Positions 17,909-26,073 of a stretch of DNA of 64,000 nucleotides are shown piece after piece. The stretch covers positions 124,001 to 188,000 of the forward strand of contig NZ_UIDD01000008.1 in assembly GCF_900497695.1 (NCBI RefSeq), read 5' to 3'. Position 1 is the first letter of the stretch. Each line of letters opens with the position of its first letter. This DNA is from Pseudomonas wadenswilerensis. Lineage in GTDB: Bacteria > Pseudomonadota > Gammaproteobacteria > Pseudomonadales > Pseudomonadaceae. Under the pieces are notes generated by a model. That model did not search any database, had not been told where the DNA came from, and saw nothing but the letters and a program-made list of their open reading frames with translations. The translations under genes were made by a program, and so were the position numbers.

Positions 17909-18772
17909 ATGGGACTGTTTATCGAGCACACCGGTTTCGAAATTCCCGAGGATCCGTGGAATGGTTGGGAAAGAGGTCCGGACGGCAGCAAATTGATCAT
18001 CAATCGCGATCACGGGAACCACTTTGTCAGTTTTGACAACACCAGCCGACTCCTGAACAAAACGTTGACAGGACTCGAACCCGGAGAAACATACCGGGTG
18101 TCCCTGCGCGTCAAACGCCATCACGACAATCTGCTGACGCCTACCCTGTGGTTCGAGCTGGACGGCGAGCCTCTGGAGGAGCGGTTCGAAGTGCGTGATC
18201 AGCACTGGCAGACCCTGCGCTGGACATTCCAGGCCGCCCGCGCAGAGCACCGACTGGAGCTGCTCGGGCACGGTATCACGGGGGAGCTGGCAGACGGCCT
18301 CGGCTTTGACGATATCCGCATCTACCCGAAGCAGACCGCTGAGCGCTTCTATGGCTACCCGAACCAGTACATCAGCAACGGCCAAAGCCTTCCGCTACCG
18401 ACCATGACCGTAAGCTTGCAGGCTGAGCCGGGGGGTAGAACAGGCATTCTACCTACGGGGAACGACTACCAGTACCTGTCAATTCACTACGTAGATGGCG
18501 CCCCGGCTTCGCCACTGCAGGTTAATATCAGCCTTGCCTGGCTGTGCGAGAAAGTCAGGTTCGAGTGGAGAAGTCGCAACGAAAGAGGCGAAGTAAGGTT
18601 CTATGACGCTCAAGGCATCCTGCAAAATACACAAACCCTTCCTCGCCCCTCCGGAAACGCAGTTAACAACTGGATTGAGTATGCCGCGCCAGGGCACACT
18701 GATATCGCCCGTATCGAAGTGAACGCCAACGACTCCTCATTGCTGGCCTATTTCACCCTGTGGAGCTTGTAG
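17909..18772 (+). CDS. Unrecognised beta-rich protein, copy 1 of a divergent tandem pair
   Basis: A 287-residue protein without a signal peptide or membrane segment. I do not recognise a named family. The N-terminal half has alternating hydrophobic strands with a DPWNGW motif, TYRVSLRVKR, LWFELDG and a closing FDDIRIYP, the pattern seen in galactose-binding-like carbohydrate modules. The C-terminal half (LQVNISLAWLCEKVRFEWRS onward) looks like a second beta-domain. A strong GGAGG precedes the ATG by 8 nt. The next gene is a clear homologue produced by local tandem duplication. A carbohydrate or surface-binding role is only inference. Confidence 0.75.
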   Translation: MGLFIEHTGFEIPEDPWNGWERGPDGSKLIINRDHGNHFVSFDNTSRLLNKTLTGLEPGETYRVSLRVKRHHDNLLTPTLWFELDGEPLEERFEVRDQHWQTLRWTFQAARAEHRLELLGHGITGELADGLGFDDIRIYPKQTAERFYGYPNQYISNGQSLPLPTMTVSLQAEPGGRTGILPTGNDYQYLSIHYVDGAPASPLQVNISLAWLCEKVRFEWRSRNERGEVRFYDAQGILQNTQTLPRPSGNAVNNWIEYAAPGHTDIARIEVNANDSSLLAYFTLWSL

Positions 18773-18854
18773 CCCCATTGCACAGGTTGTGCTCAATGGT
18801 ATGAGCCCATCCTGTTCCATCAACGCCAGACTGTGAACCCTCCCGGCTTTGCCC

Positions 18855-18888
18855 TACAGTAGCGCGCGGAAATCCTCGCGCTACTGTA
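18855..18888. promoter_or_regulatory. Perfect 12-bp hairpin, covarying with the one before the bestrophin gene
   Basis: TACAGTAGCGCG and CGCGCTACTGTA flank a 10-nt loop. The homologous hairpin in copy 2 (20047-20074) has G-C in place of the fifth A-T pair of the shared 10-bp stem, so pairing was kept despite mutation. It lies about 15 bp before the ATG of the bestrophin remnant. Confidence 0.6.
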
Positions 18889-18902
18889 CAGGGCCTGCCT
18901 TG

Positions 18903-18983
18903 ATGATCATCCAGCCGCAAAAAACCTCCATCCGCGTCCTGCTGTTCTCGCTCAAGGGCTCGATGAATAGCCGCGGCACCTAG
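18903..18983 (+). pseudogene. Truncated 5' remnant of the bestrophin-like gene
   Basis: Twenty codons (MIIQPQKTSIRVLLFSLKGS) match the start of the intact bestrophin-like gene at 20091 almost perfectly. The frame then enters duplicated DUF899-end DNA and stops at 18981-18983. It is the scar of the tandem duplication, not a functional gene. Confidence 0.85.
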
Positions 18984-19003
18984 CATTTTTGCCAGTAGTC
19001 AGC

Positions 19004-19063
19004 ACGCCCTGGCGGTGCTCGAATGCACCGAGGCCTGTCGACCGACAGGCACCACCCCGGAGG
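19004..19063 (+). promoter_or_regulatory. Conserved structured 5' leader, copy 2
   Basis: Near-identical to the leader at 17845-17900: hairpin CGGTGC-TCGAAT-GCACCG at 19013-19030, hairpin CCTGTC-GACC-GACAGG at 19034-19049, then GGAGG 8 nt before the ATG at 19072. Its conservation exceeds that of the coding sequence it precedes. Confidence 0.55.
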
Positions 19064-19071
19064 CAGGACGT

Positions 19072-19977
19072 ATGGCACTGTTTATCGATCTCACCGATTT
19101 CAAACCCGGCATTGACCCATGGAACGGCTGGCAGAAAGGCCCCAACGGCCAGACCCTGGCGGTGACCTCCGACGGCGCCAACCACTGGGCGCACTTCGAA
19201 AATTTTGCCGGTAACCTGTTGGGCAGGGTGATCAGCAAGGAACTGACAGGCCTTGCGCCCGACACCGTCTATCGTCTGTCGATGCGGGTAAAACGCAACG
19301 GCAACAGCTCCAAGACCCCTCACCTGTCATTTGAGCTGGATGGCATCCCCCTCGAGGGCGAGTTTGCTGTCACCGCACCTGAATGGCAGATCCTTCGCTG
19401 GCAGTTCCGCGCCCGCGAACATTCCCACGCTATCGAACTTATCGGTCGTGACGATACCGGCAACGGCAGTGACCATGGCGCGGATTTCAGCTTCGACGAT
19501 ATCCAGATATACCCAGTTACCATCACCGAGAACCTCGATGGCCAGCCTGCACAAACGATTTCCCAGGGTGAGGAAGTTCAACTGCTAAGCAAGACCATGA
19601 CCATCAAGCTCCTCGAAGATCCTCTGGGCATCAAAGCCTTCATCGAACCGACAGCCGCAGAACCCGGCATGCGAGAAGGTCCAGCCATCACACTTCAACG
19701 CCAACAGCACCATCAGCCGAACAATCCGCAAAAACTGCAGATCACTCCCGTGCTCCCGTGCTCCGAGCTGAAGTTCTTCTGGACCTGGAGGCAATTTCCT
19801 GGTGAGGTCGAGTTCTATGGGCTGCATGGCAACCTGCTGACCACTTTGTCATACACGGGAGAGCCCAGGCACCATGAGGTGAAATACAACGCTCCAGACG
19901 GCGAACAGATTGCCTGGATCGTGGTCATCTGCCGAGACTACGCCTACCTCGACAACTTCACCTTAACAACTGCCTAG
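19072..19977 (+). CDS. Unrecognised beta-rich protein, copy 2 of a divergent tandem pair
   Basis: A 301-residue homologue of the preceding protein. It shares the MALFID-type start, DPWNGWQKGP, YRLSMRVKR, LSFELDG, LRWQFRA and FSFDDIQIYP, but the second half is much more diverged (for example LQRQQHHQPNN and SELKFFWTWRQFPGEVEFYG). No signal peptide, membrane segment or catalytic motif is evident. The GGAGG site and leader match copy 1. It stops about 110 bp before the bestrophin-like gene. Rapid divergence of the coding region beside a conserved leader suggests specialisation of the two copies for different ligands, which is inference. Confidence 0.75.
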   Translation: MALFIDLTDFKPGIDPWNGWQKGPNGQTLAVTSDGANHWAHFENFAGNLLGRVISKELTGLAPDTVYRLSMRVKRNGNSSKTPHLSFELDGIPLEGEFAVTAPEWQILRWQFRAREHSHAIELIGRDDTGNGSDHGADFSFDDIQIYPVTITENLDGQPAQTISQGEEVQLLSKTMTIKLLEDPLGIKAFIEPTAAEPGMREGPAITLQRQQHHQPNNPQKLQITPVLPCSELKFFWTWRQFPGEVEFYGLHGNLLTTLSYTGEPRHHEVKYNAPDGEQIAWIVVICRDYAYLDNFTLTTA

Positions 19978-20046
19978 CCTGTCCAGGTGAGTTGGTAGGC
20001 ACCTCACCTTCTGCAGCGCCTAGCTACCGCAGGCGCCTTTGCCTTA

Positions 20047-20074
20047 CAGTGGCGCGGATATTTTCGCGCCACTG
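20047..20074. promoter_or_regulatory. Hairpin upstream of the bestrophin-like gene
   Basis: CAGTGGCGCG and CGCGCCACTG form a perfect 10-bp stem around an 8-nt loop, ending 16 bp before the ATG at 20091. It is the counterpart of the hairpin at 18857-18886, with one compensatory base-pair change. It is not followed by a T-tract, so it is not a simple terminator. Confidence 0.6.
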
Positions 20075-20090
20075 CCAAGGCTTGCCTCGC

Positions 20091-21008
20091 ATGATCATCC
20101 AGCCGCAAAAACCCTCCATCCGCGTCCTGCTGTTCTCGCTCAAGGGCTCGATCATCCCGGCGATCTGGCGCAAGGTGCTGTACACCGTGTTGATCAGCTC
20201 GGCGGTGGTGGCCACCCACGGCACCCTGTTCGAGTACAAGGTAATCCTCACCGCCACACCCTTCACCCTCTGGGGCCTGACCCTGGCGATCTTCCTCGGC
20301 TTTCGCAACACCGTGGCCTACCAGCGCTTCTGGGAAGCGCGCACGCTGTGGGGCGAGCTGCTGATCGTCAGCCGCAACCTGACCCGCCAGACCCTGAGCC
20401 TGCTGCCCGACCTCGACGCCAGCCAACGCCGCGCCCTGCTCGACCCGCTGATCGCCTTCGCCTACGTGCTGCGCGACCAGTTACGCGGCACCCCGGCCAG
20501 TGCCGACCGCCAGCGCCTGCTCGACACGTCTACACGCACTGCCCTGGCCACTAGCGACGCGCCCGCCAGCCGCCTGCTCGGCGTGCTCGGCCAGCGCTTC
20601 ATGGCCCAGGCCCGCGACGCCGGTGCCGGCGAGGTGATCCAGGCCAACCTCGATCAGCAGTTGAACCGACTGTCTTACGTGCTGGGCGGCTGCGAGCGGA
20701 TCAAGAACACGCCCATCCCCTACCCCTACATCCTCATGTTGCACCGCATCGTCCACGTCTACTGCTTTTTGCTGCCGTTCTGCCTGGTCGACAGCATCGG
20801 CTGGTTCACGCCCTTTGCCGTGTGCGTGCTGGCCTACACCTTCTTCGGCCTGGATGCCCTGGGCGACCAGATTGCCGACCCGTTCGACACCCAGCCCAAC
20901 GACCTGGCCCTGGATGCCATGTGCCGCAACCTGGAAATCGCCGTGCGCGAACTGGAAGGCGAAGCAGCACCGGCGCAATTGCAACCGGTCAAAGGAGTTC
21001 TGTTGTAA
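20091..21008 (+). CDS. Bestrophin-like (UPF0187) membrane channel
   Basis: A 305-residue bestrophin-family membrane protein, in bacteria an ion channel of the inner membrane. The order of features fits: an N-terminal hydrophobic segment (VLYTVLISSAVVAT), a second one (TLWGLTLAIFLGFRNTVAYQRFWEARTLWGEL) containing the conserved FRNTVAYQRFWE-R stretch, the IPYPY region, a later membrane pair and the C-terminal DPFDTQPNDLALD motif. I start at 20091 because the duplicated remnant preserves the same ATG. The 3' end overlaps the convergent SBF-type gene by 20 bp. Confidence 0.88.
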   Translation: MIIQPQKPSIRVLLFSLKGSIIPAIWRKVLYTVLISSAVVATHGTLFEYKVILTATPFTLWGLTLAIFLGFRNTVAYQRFWEARTLWGELLIVSRNLTRQTLSLLPDLDASQRRALLDPLIAFAYVLRDQLRGTPASADRQRLLDTSTRTALATSDAPASRLLGVLGQRFMAQARDAGAGEVIQANLDQQLNRLSYVLGGCERIKNTPIPYPYILMLHRIVHVYCFLLPFCLVDSIGWFTPFAVCVLAYTFFGLDALGDQIADPFDTQPNDLALDAMCRNLEIAVRELEGEAAPAQLQPVKGVLL

Positions 21009-21981
21009 GCGTCGACGCTTCGCTGCGCGCGGCGTAACGCTGAGCCAGCACCGCACAGACCATCAACTGGATCTGGTGAAACAGCATCAGCGGCAGGATC
21101 ATCGCGCCGATGCCACCGCCAACGAACAGCACCTGAGCCATCGGCACGCCGGTGGCCATGCTCTTTTTCGAACCGGCAAATAAAATGGTGATGCGGTCTT
21201 CGAGGTTGAAACCCAGCCAGCGCCCCAGCGCGCTGGTCAGCCACAGCACCACGGCCAGCAGCAGGCAGCAGACCAGCGCCAGGCCCAGCAACCGCGACGG
21301 CGGTACCGCATGCCACAGACCGCTGACCACCGCATCGCTGAAGGCGGTGTAGACCACCAGCAGGATCGAACCCTGGTCGACGCGCTTCAACCAGCGTGCA
21401 TTGCGCGCTACCCAGGTGCCGATCCAGCGCCGCACCAGTTGCCCGGCCACGAACGGCACCAGCAGTTGCGCAACGATCTTCAGCACTGCATCCAGGCTCG
21501 AGCCACTGTCACCTTCGACGCCCATCAGCAGCACCACCAGCAACGGCGTCAGTACGATGCCCAGCAGGCTCGACGCGGCCGCACTGCAGATCGCCGCCGG
21601 CACGTTGCCGCGGGCCAGCGAGGTAAAGGCGATGGCCGACTGCACCGTGGCCGGCAAGGCACACAGGTACAGCACGCCCAGGTACAGTTCATCGCCCACC
21701 AGCGGCAGGAACAACGGCTTGAACAGCATGCCCAGCAACGGGAACATCACGAAGGTGCAGGCAAATACCAGCAGGTGCAGGCGCCAATGCCCGGCACCGG
21801 CGGCGACCGCCTCGCGCGACAACTTGGCGCCATGCAAAAAGAACAGCAGGCCGATGGCGAGGTTGGTCAGCCCGCCGAACACCACGGCGCCACTGCCTTC
21901 GCAAGGCAACAGGGTGGCAATGAGGATGACCCCGAGCAACGCCAGGGTGAAATTGTCGAACAGCATCCGCAGGTACTTCAT
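20989..21981 (-). CDS. SBF-like bile acid:sodium symporter family transporter
   Basis: A 330-residue membrane protein with about ten hydrophobic segments, resembling the YfeH/SBF-like branch of the bile-acid:sodium symporter family. Typical pieces are GLLFFLHGAKLSRE near residue 45, LCALPATVQSAIAFTSLARGN near 107, and LFAGSKKSMATGVPMAQ near 270. Bacterial members transport varied organic anions, so the substrate is open. It is divergent from the AraC-type gene at 22061, the most likely regulator, and converges on the bestrophin-like gene. Confidence 0.87.
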   Translation of the reverse strand: MKYLRMLFDNFTLALLGVILIATLLPCEGSGAVVFGGLTNLAIGLLFFLHGAKLSREAVAAGAGHWRLHLLVFACTFVMFPLLGMLFKPLFLPLVGDELYLGVLYLCALPATVQSAIAFTSLARGNVPAAICSAAASSLLGIVLTPLLVVLLMGVEGDSGSSLDAVLKIVAQLLVPFVAGQLVRRWIGTWVARNARWLKRVDQGSILLVVYTAFSDAVVSGLWHAVPPSRLLGLALVCCLLLAVVLWLTSALGRWLGFNLEDRITILFAGSKKSMATGVPMAQVLFVGGGIGAMILPLMLFHQIQLMVCAVLAQRYAARSEASTLTTELL

Positions 21982-22060
21982 GGCCGCTCCCGGCTTGTTA
22001 TTGTGGCGTTGCAGACGTTAAGGTCTTTGCCCGACTTTCACTAACGCCAGCGCCCCGCCA

Positions 22061-22873
22061 GTGTCGCCAAAAGGACAACACCCCGCAGTCACCCCGCAGT
22101 CACTGGAGCAGCTGACCGCACTGCCACGCCCGGTATATGGCCATGTACAGGCGCTGCCCAACGTGGTGCTCGGCTACCGCCACTCGCACCCTTGGGGACA
22201 GTTGTCCTACGCCATTCGCGGCGTACTGGAGGTGCACACCGACCTGGGTTTCTATCTGGTGCCGCCGCAGCGGGCGGTGTGGGTACCGGCGCAGGTGCAG
22301 CACCGGGTCAGTTGTGCCGACAGCACCTGCCTGCGCAGCCTTTACCTGGAAACAGCGCCGCCGAGCTGGAGCGACCCGCAATGCCGGGTCATCGCGGTCG
22401 ACCCATTGTTGCGCGAGCTGATCCGCACCTTCAGCGAACTGCCGGTGGAGTACGACAGCGATGGCCCTGACGGGCGCCTGGTGCAGGTGTTGCTCGACCA
22501 GCTGGACAGCGCCGAACAGCAGCAGTTGATGCTGCCCCTGCCGCTCGACCGTGACCTGCGCGCACTGTGCAGCCACCTGCAGGCGCAACCCGACTCGCCT
22601 ACCGGGCTGGCCGACTGGGCGCGGCAAGCAGGCGTTTCGGAGAAAACCCTGAGCCGCCGTTTTCAACGTGAAACCGGCCTGAGCTTTCGCCTCTGGCGCC
22701 AGCGCATGCGCCTGCTCAGCGCCCTGCCTGCCCTTGAGCGCGGCGAGCGGGTCACCGACGTGGCCCTGGCCTGCGGCTATGAGTCGCTATCAGCGTTTAT
22801 CGCCGCCTTCGGCAAGCAGTTCGGCCTGCCGCCGGGTGAGTTCTTTCGCGCGCGAACCGGCAGCGATCAGTAA
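22061..22873 (+). CDS. AraC-family regulator with N-terminal cupin
   Basis: A 270-residue AraC regulator of the short cupin type. The N-terminal part has YRHSHPWGQLSYAIRGVLEVHT, a cupin metal-site-like stretch, and VPPQRAVWVPAQVQH. The C-terminal double helix-turn-helix is recognisable from SEKTLSRRFQRETGLSFRLWRQRMRL and VTDVALACGYESLSAFIAAFGKQFG. The start is uncertain: the GTG at 22061 gives a complete cupin but has no obvious ribosome site. It is divergent from the SBF-type transporter. Confidence 0.87.
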   Translation: MSPKGQHPAVTPQSLEQLTALPRPVYGHVQALPNVVLGYRHSHPWGQLSYAIRGVLEVHTDLGFYLVPPQRAVWVPAQVQHRVSCADSTCLRSLYLETAPPSWSDPQCRVIAVDPLLRELIRTFSELPVEYDSDGPDGRLVQVLLDQLDSAEQQQLMLPLPLDRDLRALCSHLQAQPDSPTGLADWARQAGVSEKTLSRRFQRETGLSFRLWRQRMRLLSALPALERGERVTDVALACGYESLSAFIAAFGKQFGLPPGEFFRARTGSDQ

Positions 22874-22954
22874 GCGCCTGCACGTCGAAATCGCCTGGCC
22901 AGCCTGATACCCTTGCGCCTATCCGTTTTGCCTCTTGCCAGAAAAGGAGTTCCC

Positions 22955-23350
22955 ATGGCAACGCTCACCGTCCGCGACGAGTCGGTCTCGGGCGAAGTCT
23001 TCGATGATTTCGCCCTGCACTTTGCCACCGACACCATCACCGTGCGCCAGTTGATCCGCGAGCGGGTCCATCAGGAAGTCCAGCAGCGCAACCATGAAAC
23101 CGACCACAGCCGGCGCCAGCGCCTGGTCACCCCCGAGTCGCTGGAAGCCGCGCTCAATGGCGAGCGCCCGATTGAGCGCCCGAGTATCGACTGGCGCAAG
23201 CAGGTCGACATCGCCTGCGACGCCTTCGAGCGCAACGGCTTTTTCATCCTCCTCGACGAGCGTCAGGCCGAAAGCCTCGACGAAGTCCTGACCATCCGTC
23301 ACGACAGCGTGGTCAATTTCATCAAACTGACCCCACTGGTAGGAGGCTGA
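22955..23350 (+). CDS. Small conserved protein partnered with a DUF4132 protein
   Basis: A 131-residue acidic cytoplasmic protein that I cannot assign to a named family. The first 50 residues (ATLTVRDESVSGEVFDDFALHF, then ITVRQLIRERVHQEVQ) alternate strand, strand, helix in a beta-grasp-like way, followed by a charged linker and a C-terminal segment ILLDERQAESLDEVLTI. AAAAGGAGTTCCC precedes the ATG at 22955 well; an upstream in-frame start at 22913 is less convincing. It ends 3 bp before the large DUF4132 gene, so the two form a compact transcription unit. Confidence 0.82.
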   Translation: MATLTVRDESVSGEVFDDFALHFATDTITVRQLIRERVHQEVQQRNHETDHSRRQRLVTPESLEAALNGERPIERPSIDWRKQVDIACDAFERNGFFILLDERQAESLDEVLTIRHDSVVNFIKLTPLVGG

Positions 23351-23353
23351 ACC

Positions 23354-26014
23354 ATGGCACTCGAACAACTTCAGGCGTTTCGCCATGACCGCCCGCAATC
23401 CGAGCTGGGCCCGGTCGAACACATCGGCCCGGACGGCTACCCGCTGCTGGCCGGCTCCGAACTGCGCCACGAACATGAGTTGATCAGCGAACTGCTGCCG
23501 CTGGTGCAGAAGATCCATGGCCGCCCTGATGCCATGGTCTTTGCCTTGAGCAAACTGCCGGCGATCATGGCCCTGGATGCCGACCCGGCGTTTCGTACGC
23601 GCCTGGTCCTGGCCCTGATCGAACGGGTGGTGGCCTACAACGGTGAGCTGAGCACGGCCAGTGCCGGCCATGCCTTTTCGCACATCTTCGACTATGGCGT
23701 GCTACCGGCGCTGATGACCTGGCTGATGGAAAACGGCGCCGACGTCGGCCAGTTGGCCGAGCCTGTGCTGCAGTGGTTCACCAGCTACCGCTTTGCCTAT
23801 TACGGCACCCTGCCGACCCTGACCGTGACTGACTGGGTCATTGCGCAAAACTACCAACAAGTGCCCGACGACCTGCGCGACCTGCTGATCATGCTACGCA
23901 GCCAGTGCGCTGACCTCGGTCACTACGGCAACTTCGGCGAACAGCTGATGGCCAAGCTCGACCCGCTGCTGGGCAACGGCGCCTGGCAGGTGCTGGCGCC
24001 GTGCGAACACTGGACCCAGCTGGCCCTCGAAGACCTCGAACAACTCAGCCCCGAGGGGCGCGAAGACTGGCTGGCACTGTTGCGTCAGGCCGCTGCGGCG
24101 ACCTCGGCGCGGCCGTCGGCGAAATGGCTGAAGAACGCCCAGGCGCTGCTGCTCAAGGTCGGTGAAGCCTCGCTGCGGGAAGCCCTGCTGCGCTGGTTTG
24201 CGCGGGTCGATGCCGGGCGCTGCGGTGCACTGCTCAACGTTGGCTGGGAAAGCAGCGATGACCGCGCGCGCATGCACGATGGCAATGCCACGGTGCTGCG
24301 CGGCCTGTTATGGATGAGCGCGCCGCTGGCCGACAGCGAACTGACCCGGGCCATCGCCCGCCTCGCGTTGAGCGCCTACCGCAAGGTGCGCGGCATCGGC
24401 CCGCGAGCGCCCAAGGTCGGCAACGCAGCGGTATTCGCCCTGTCGTCGATCCCCAGCAGCGAAGCCGTCGGGCAACTGGCCCTGCTCAAGGTGCGGGTCA
24501 AGTTCGGTACCGCGCAGAAGGAAATCGAAAAGGCCTTCACCAGCGCCGCCGAAGCCCTGCAGCTGCCGCGTGACCAGATCGAAGAGCTCGGCGTGCCGAC
24601 CTACGGCCTGGAACAGGTCGGCCTGCGCCGCGAAAGCTTCGATGACGGCGCCTTTGTCGCCGAACTCAAAGTCGACGGCAAGAGCGCCAGCCTGAGCTGG
24701 TTCCGCGCCGACGGCACGCCGCAGAAATCGGTGCCGGCCAAGGTCAAGGCTGACTACAAGGAGGAGCTCAAGGAGCTGCAAGGTGCGGTCAAGGACATCG
24801 GCGCCATGCTCCCGGCCCAGGCCGAGCGCCTGGACAGCCTGTTCCTGCTGGAAAAGCACTGGGCGTTCGGCCAATGGCAGGAGCGCTACCTTGACCATCC
24901 GCTGATCGGCACCCTGGCGCGGCGGCTGATCTGGGTGATCAGCGAAAGCGGCCAGCAGCACGCCGTGGTGTTCAGCGAGGACCGCCTGCAAAGCCTCGAG
25001 GGCAACACCATCAGCCCTTCCAGCGACGCCCAAGTGCGCCTCTGGCACCCGATCGGCCGCCCGCTGGAAGAGATCCTCGCCTGGCGCGAGCGCATCGAAA
25101 CGCTGCAGATCACCCAGCCGTTCAAGCAGGCCCACCGCGAGGTCTACCTGCTGACCGAAGCCGAGCGCAACACCGCCACCTATTCCAACCGCTTCGCTGC
25201 GCACATTCTGCGTCAGCACCAGTTCCACGCCCTGGCCGCCGCCCGCGGCTGGCGCAACAAACTGCGGCTGATGGTCGATGACACCTACCCGCCGGCCACC
25301 CGTGAACTGCCGGCCTGGGGCCTGCGCGCCGAGTTCTGGATCGAGGGCGTGGGCGACGACTACGGCGTCGACACCAACGAAGCCGGGGCCTTCCTGCGCC
25401 TGAGCACCGACCAGGTACGCTTCTACCCCATCGACGCCGCACAGCGTAGTGCCCATGCCGGTGGCGGCGGCTATGCCATGAACCGCTGGGACAACGCCGA
25501 AGACGCCGCGCCCTTGCCGCTGGAGCAGGTGCCGGCGCTGGTGCTCAGCGAAGTGATGCGCGATGTCGACCTGTTCGTCGGCGTCGCCTCGCTGGCCAAC
25601 GACCCGCTGTGGGCCGACGGCGGGCCGGACGGCCGTTACCGCGATTACTGGCACAACCATTCGTTCGGCGAACTGGGCGCCACCGCACAAACGCGCAAGC
25701 AACTGCTGGAAAAACTGCTGCCGCGCATGACCCGCCTCAAGGACAAATGGGCCCTGCACGGGCGCTTCCTGGAAGTCACCGGCAAGCTGCGCAGCTACAA
25801 GATCCACCTGGGCTCGGGCAATATCCTGATGCTGCCCAACGATCAGTACCTGTGCATCGTCCCCGACGCCAAGGCGCGCCAACAGACCACGCCGCAGTAC
25901 CTGCCGTTCGAGGGCGATGCCCTGCTGTCGATCATCCTCTCCAAGGCCATGTTGCTGATCGACGACGACAAGATCAGCGACCCGACCATCACCCGCCAGC
26001 TGGCCTTGAAGTAG
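23354..26014 (+). CDS. Large DUF4132 / MolR-like protein
   Basis: An 886-residue cytoplasmic protein of the DUF4132/MolR-like type. The N-terminal half is helical and repeat-like, probably HEAT-type. The region around 590-660 has LWHPIGRP, QPFKQAHREVYLLTEAE and YSNRFAAHILRQHQF, characteristic of this family. The C-terminus has LRSYKIHLGSGNIL and NDQYLCIVPD, matching the DUF7737-type end. No nuclease or P-loop motif is visible. Homologues elsewhere are often near MoxR ATPases and vWA proteins, but none occurs here. It is translated from an ATG 3 bp after the small upstream gene and is followed by a terminator-like hairpin. Confidence 0.8.
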   Translation: MALEQLQAFRHDRPQSELGPVEHIGPDGYPLLAGSELRHEHELISELLPLVQKIHGRPDAMVFALSKLPAIMALDADPAFRTRLVLALIERVVAYNGELSTASAGHAFSHIFDYGVLPALMTWLMENGADVGQLAEPVLQWFTSYRFAYYGTLPTLTVTDWVIAQNYQQVPDDLRDLLIMLRSQCADLGHYGNFGEQLMAKLDPLLGNGAWQVLAPCEHWTQLALEDLEQLSPEGREDWLALLRQAAAATSARPSAKWLKNAQALLLKVGEASLREALLRWFARVDAGRCGALLNVGWESSDDRARMHDGNATVLRGLLWMSAPLADSELTRAIARLALSAYRKVRGIGPRAPKVGNAAVFALSSIPSSEAVGQLALLKVRVKFGTAQKEIEKAFTSAAEALQLPRDQIEELGVPTYGLEQVGLRRESFDDGAFVAELKVDGKSASLSWFRADGTPQKSVPAKVKADYKEELKELQGAVKDIGAMLPAQAERLDSLFLLEKHWAFGQWQERYLDHPLIGTLARRLIWVISESGQQHAVVFSEDRLQSLEGNTISPSSDAQVRLWHPIGRPLEEILAWRERIETLQITQPFKQAHREVYLLTEAERNTATYSNRFAAHILRQHQFHALAAARGWRNKLRLMVDDTYPPATRELPAWGLRAEFWIEGVGDDYGVDTNEAGAFLRLSTDQVRFYPIDAAQRSAHAGGGGYAMNRWDNAEDAAPLPLEQVPALVLSEVMRDVDLFVGVASLANDPLWADGGPDGRYRDYWHNHSFGELGATAQTRKQLLEKLLPRMTRLKDKWALHGRFLEVTGKLRSYKIHLGSGNILMLPNDQYLCIVPDAKARQQTTPQYLPFEGDALLSIILSKAMLLIDDDKISDPTITRQLALK

Positions 26015-26023
26015 ATTGTCTGT

Positions 26024-26053
26024 GCGCCGCTGGCCCACCGGCGGCGCTTTATT
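26024..26053 (+). terminator. Probable rho-independent terminator after the DUF4132 gene
   Basis: GCGCCGCTGG-CCCA-CCGGCGGCGC forms a 10-bp stem with one G-T pair and is followed by TTTATT. Confidence 0.65.
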
Positions 26054-26073
26054 CACCTGCCAAAGGATTGCCC

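Larger units (their letters stand above)
17800..20150. repeat. Ancient tandem duplication of a roughly 1.16-kb unit
   Basis: Copy 1 covers 17800-18962 and copy 2 covers 18963-20150. Each unit holds the last bases of the DUF899 gene, a structured leader, one beta-rich unknown gene, and the 5' end of the bestrophin-like gene. The join is visible at 18962/18963, where the bestrophin sequence GGGCTCG runs directly into the DUF899-end sequence ATGAATAGC, with AT shared by both partners. The leaders and the bestrophin 5' segments are still nearly identical between copies, while the enclosed genes have diverged strongly. Confidence 0.88.

Noticed and set aside
24308..26056. Long minus-strand open frame opposite the DUF4132 gene
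   Set aside because: Antisense shadow; the plus strand carries the family motifs, a ribosome site and a terminator.
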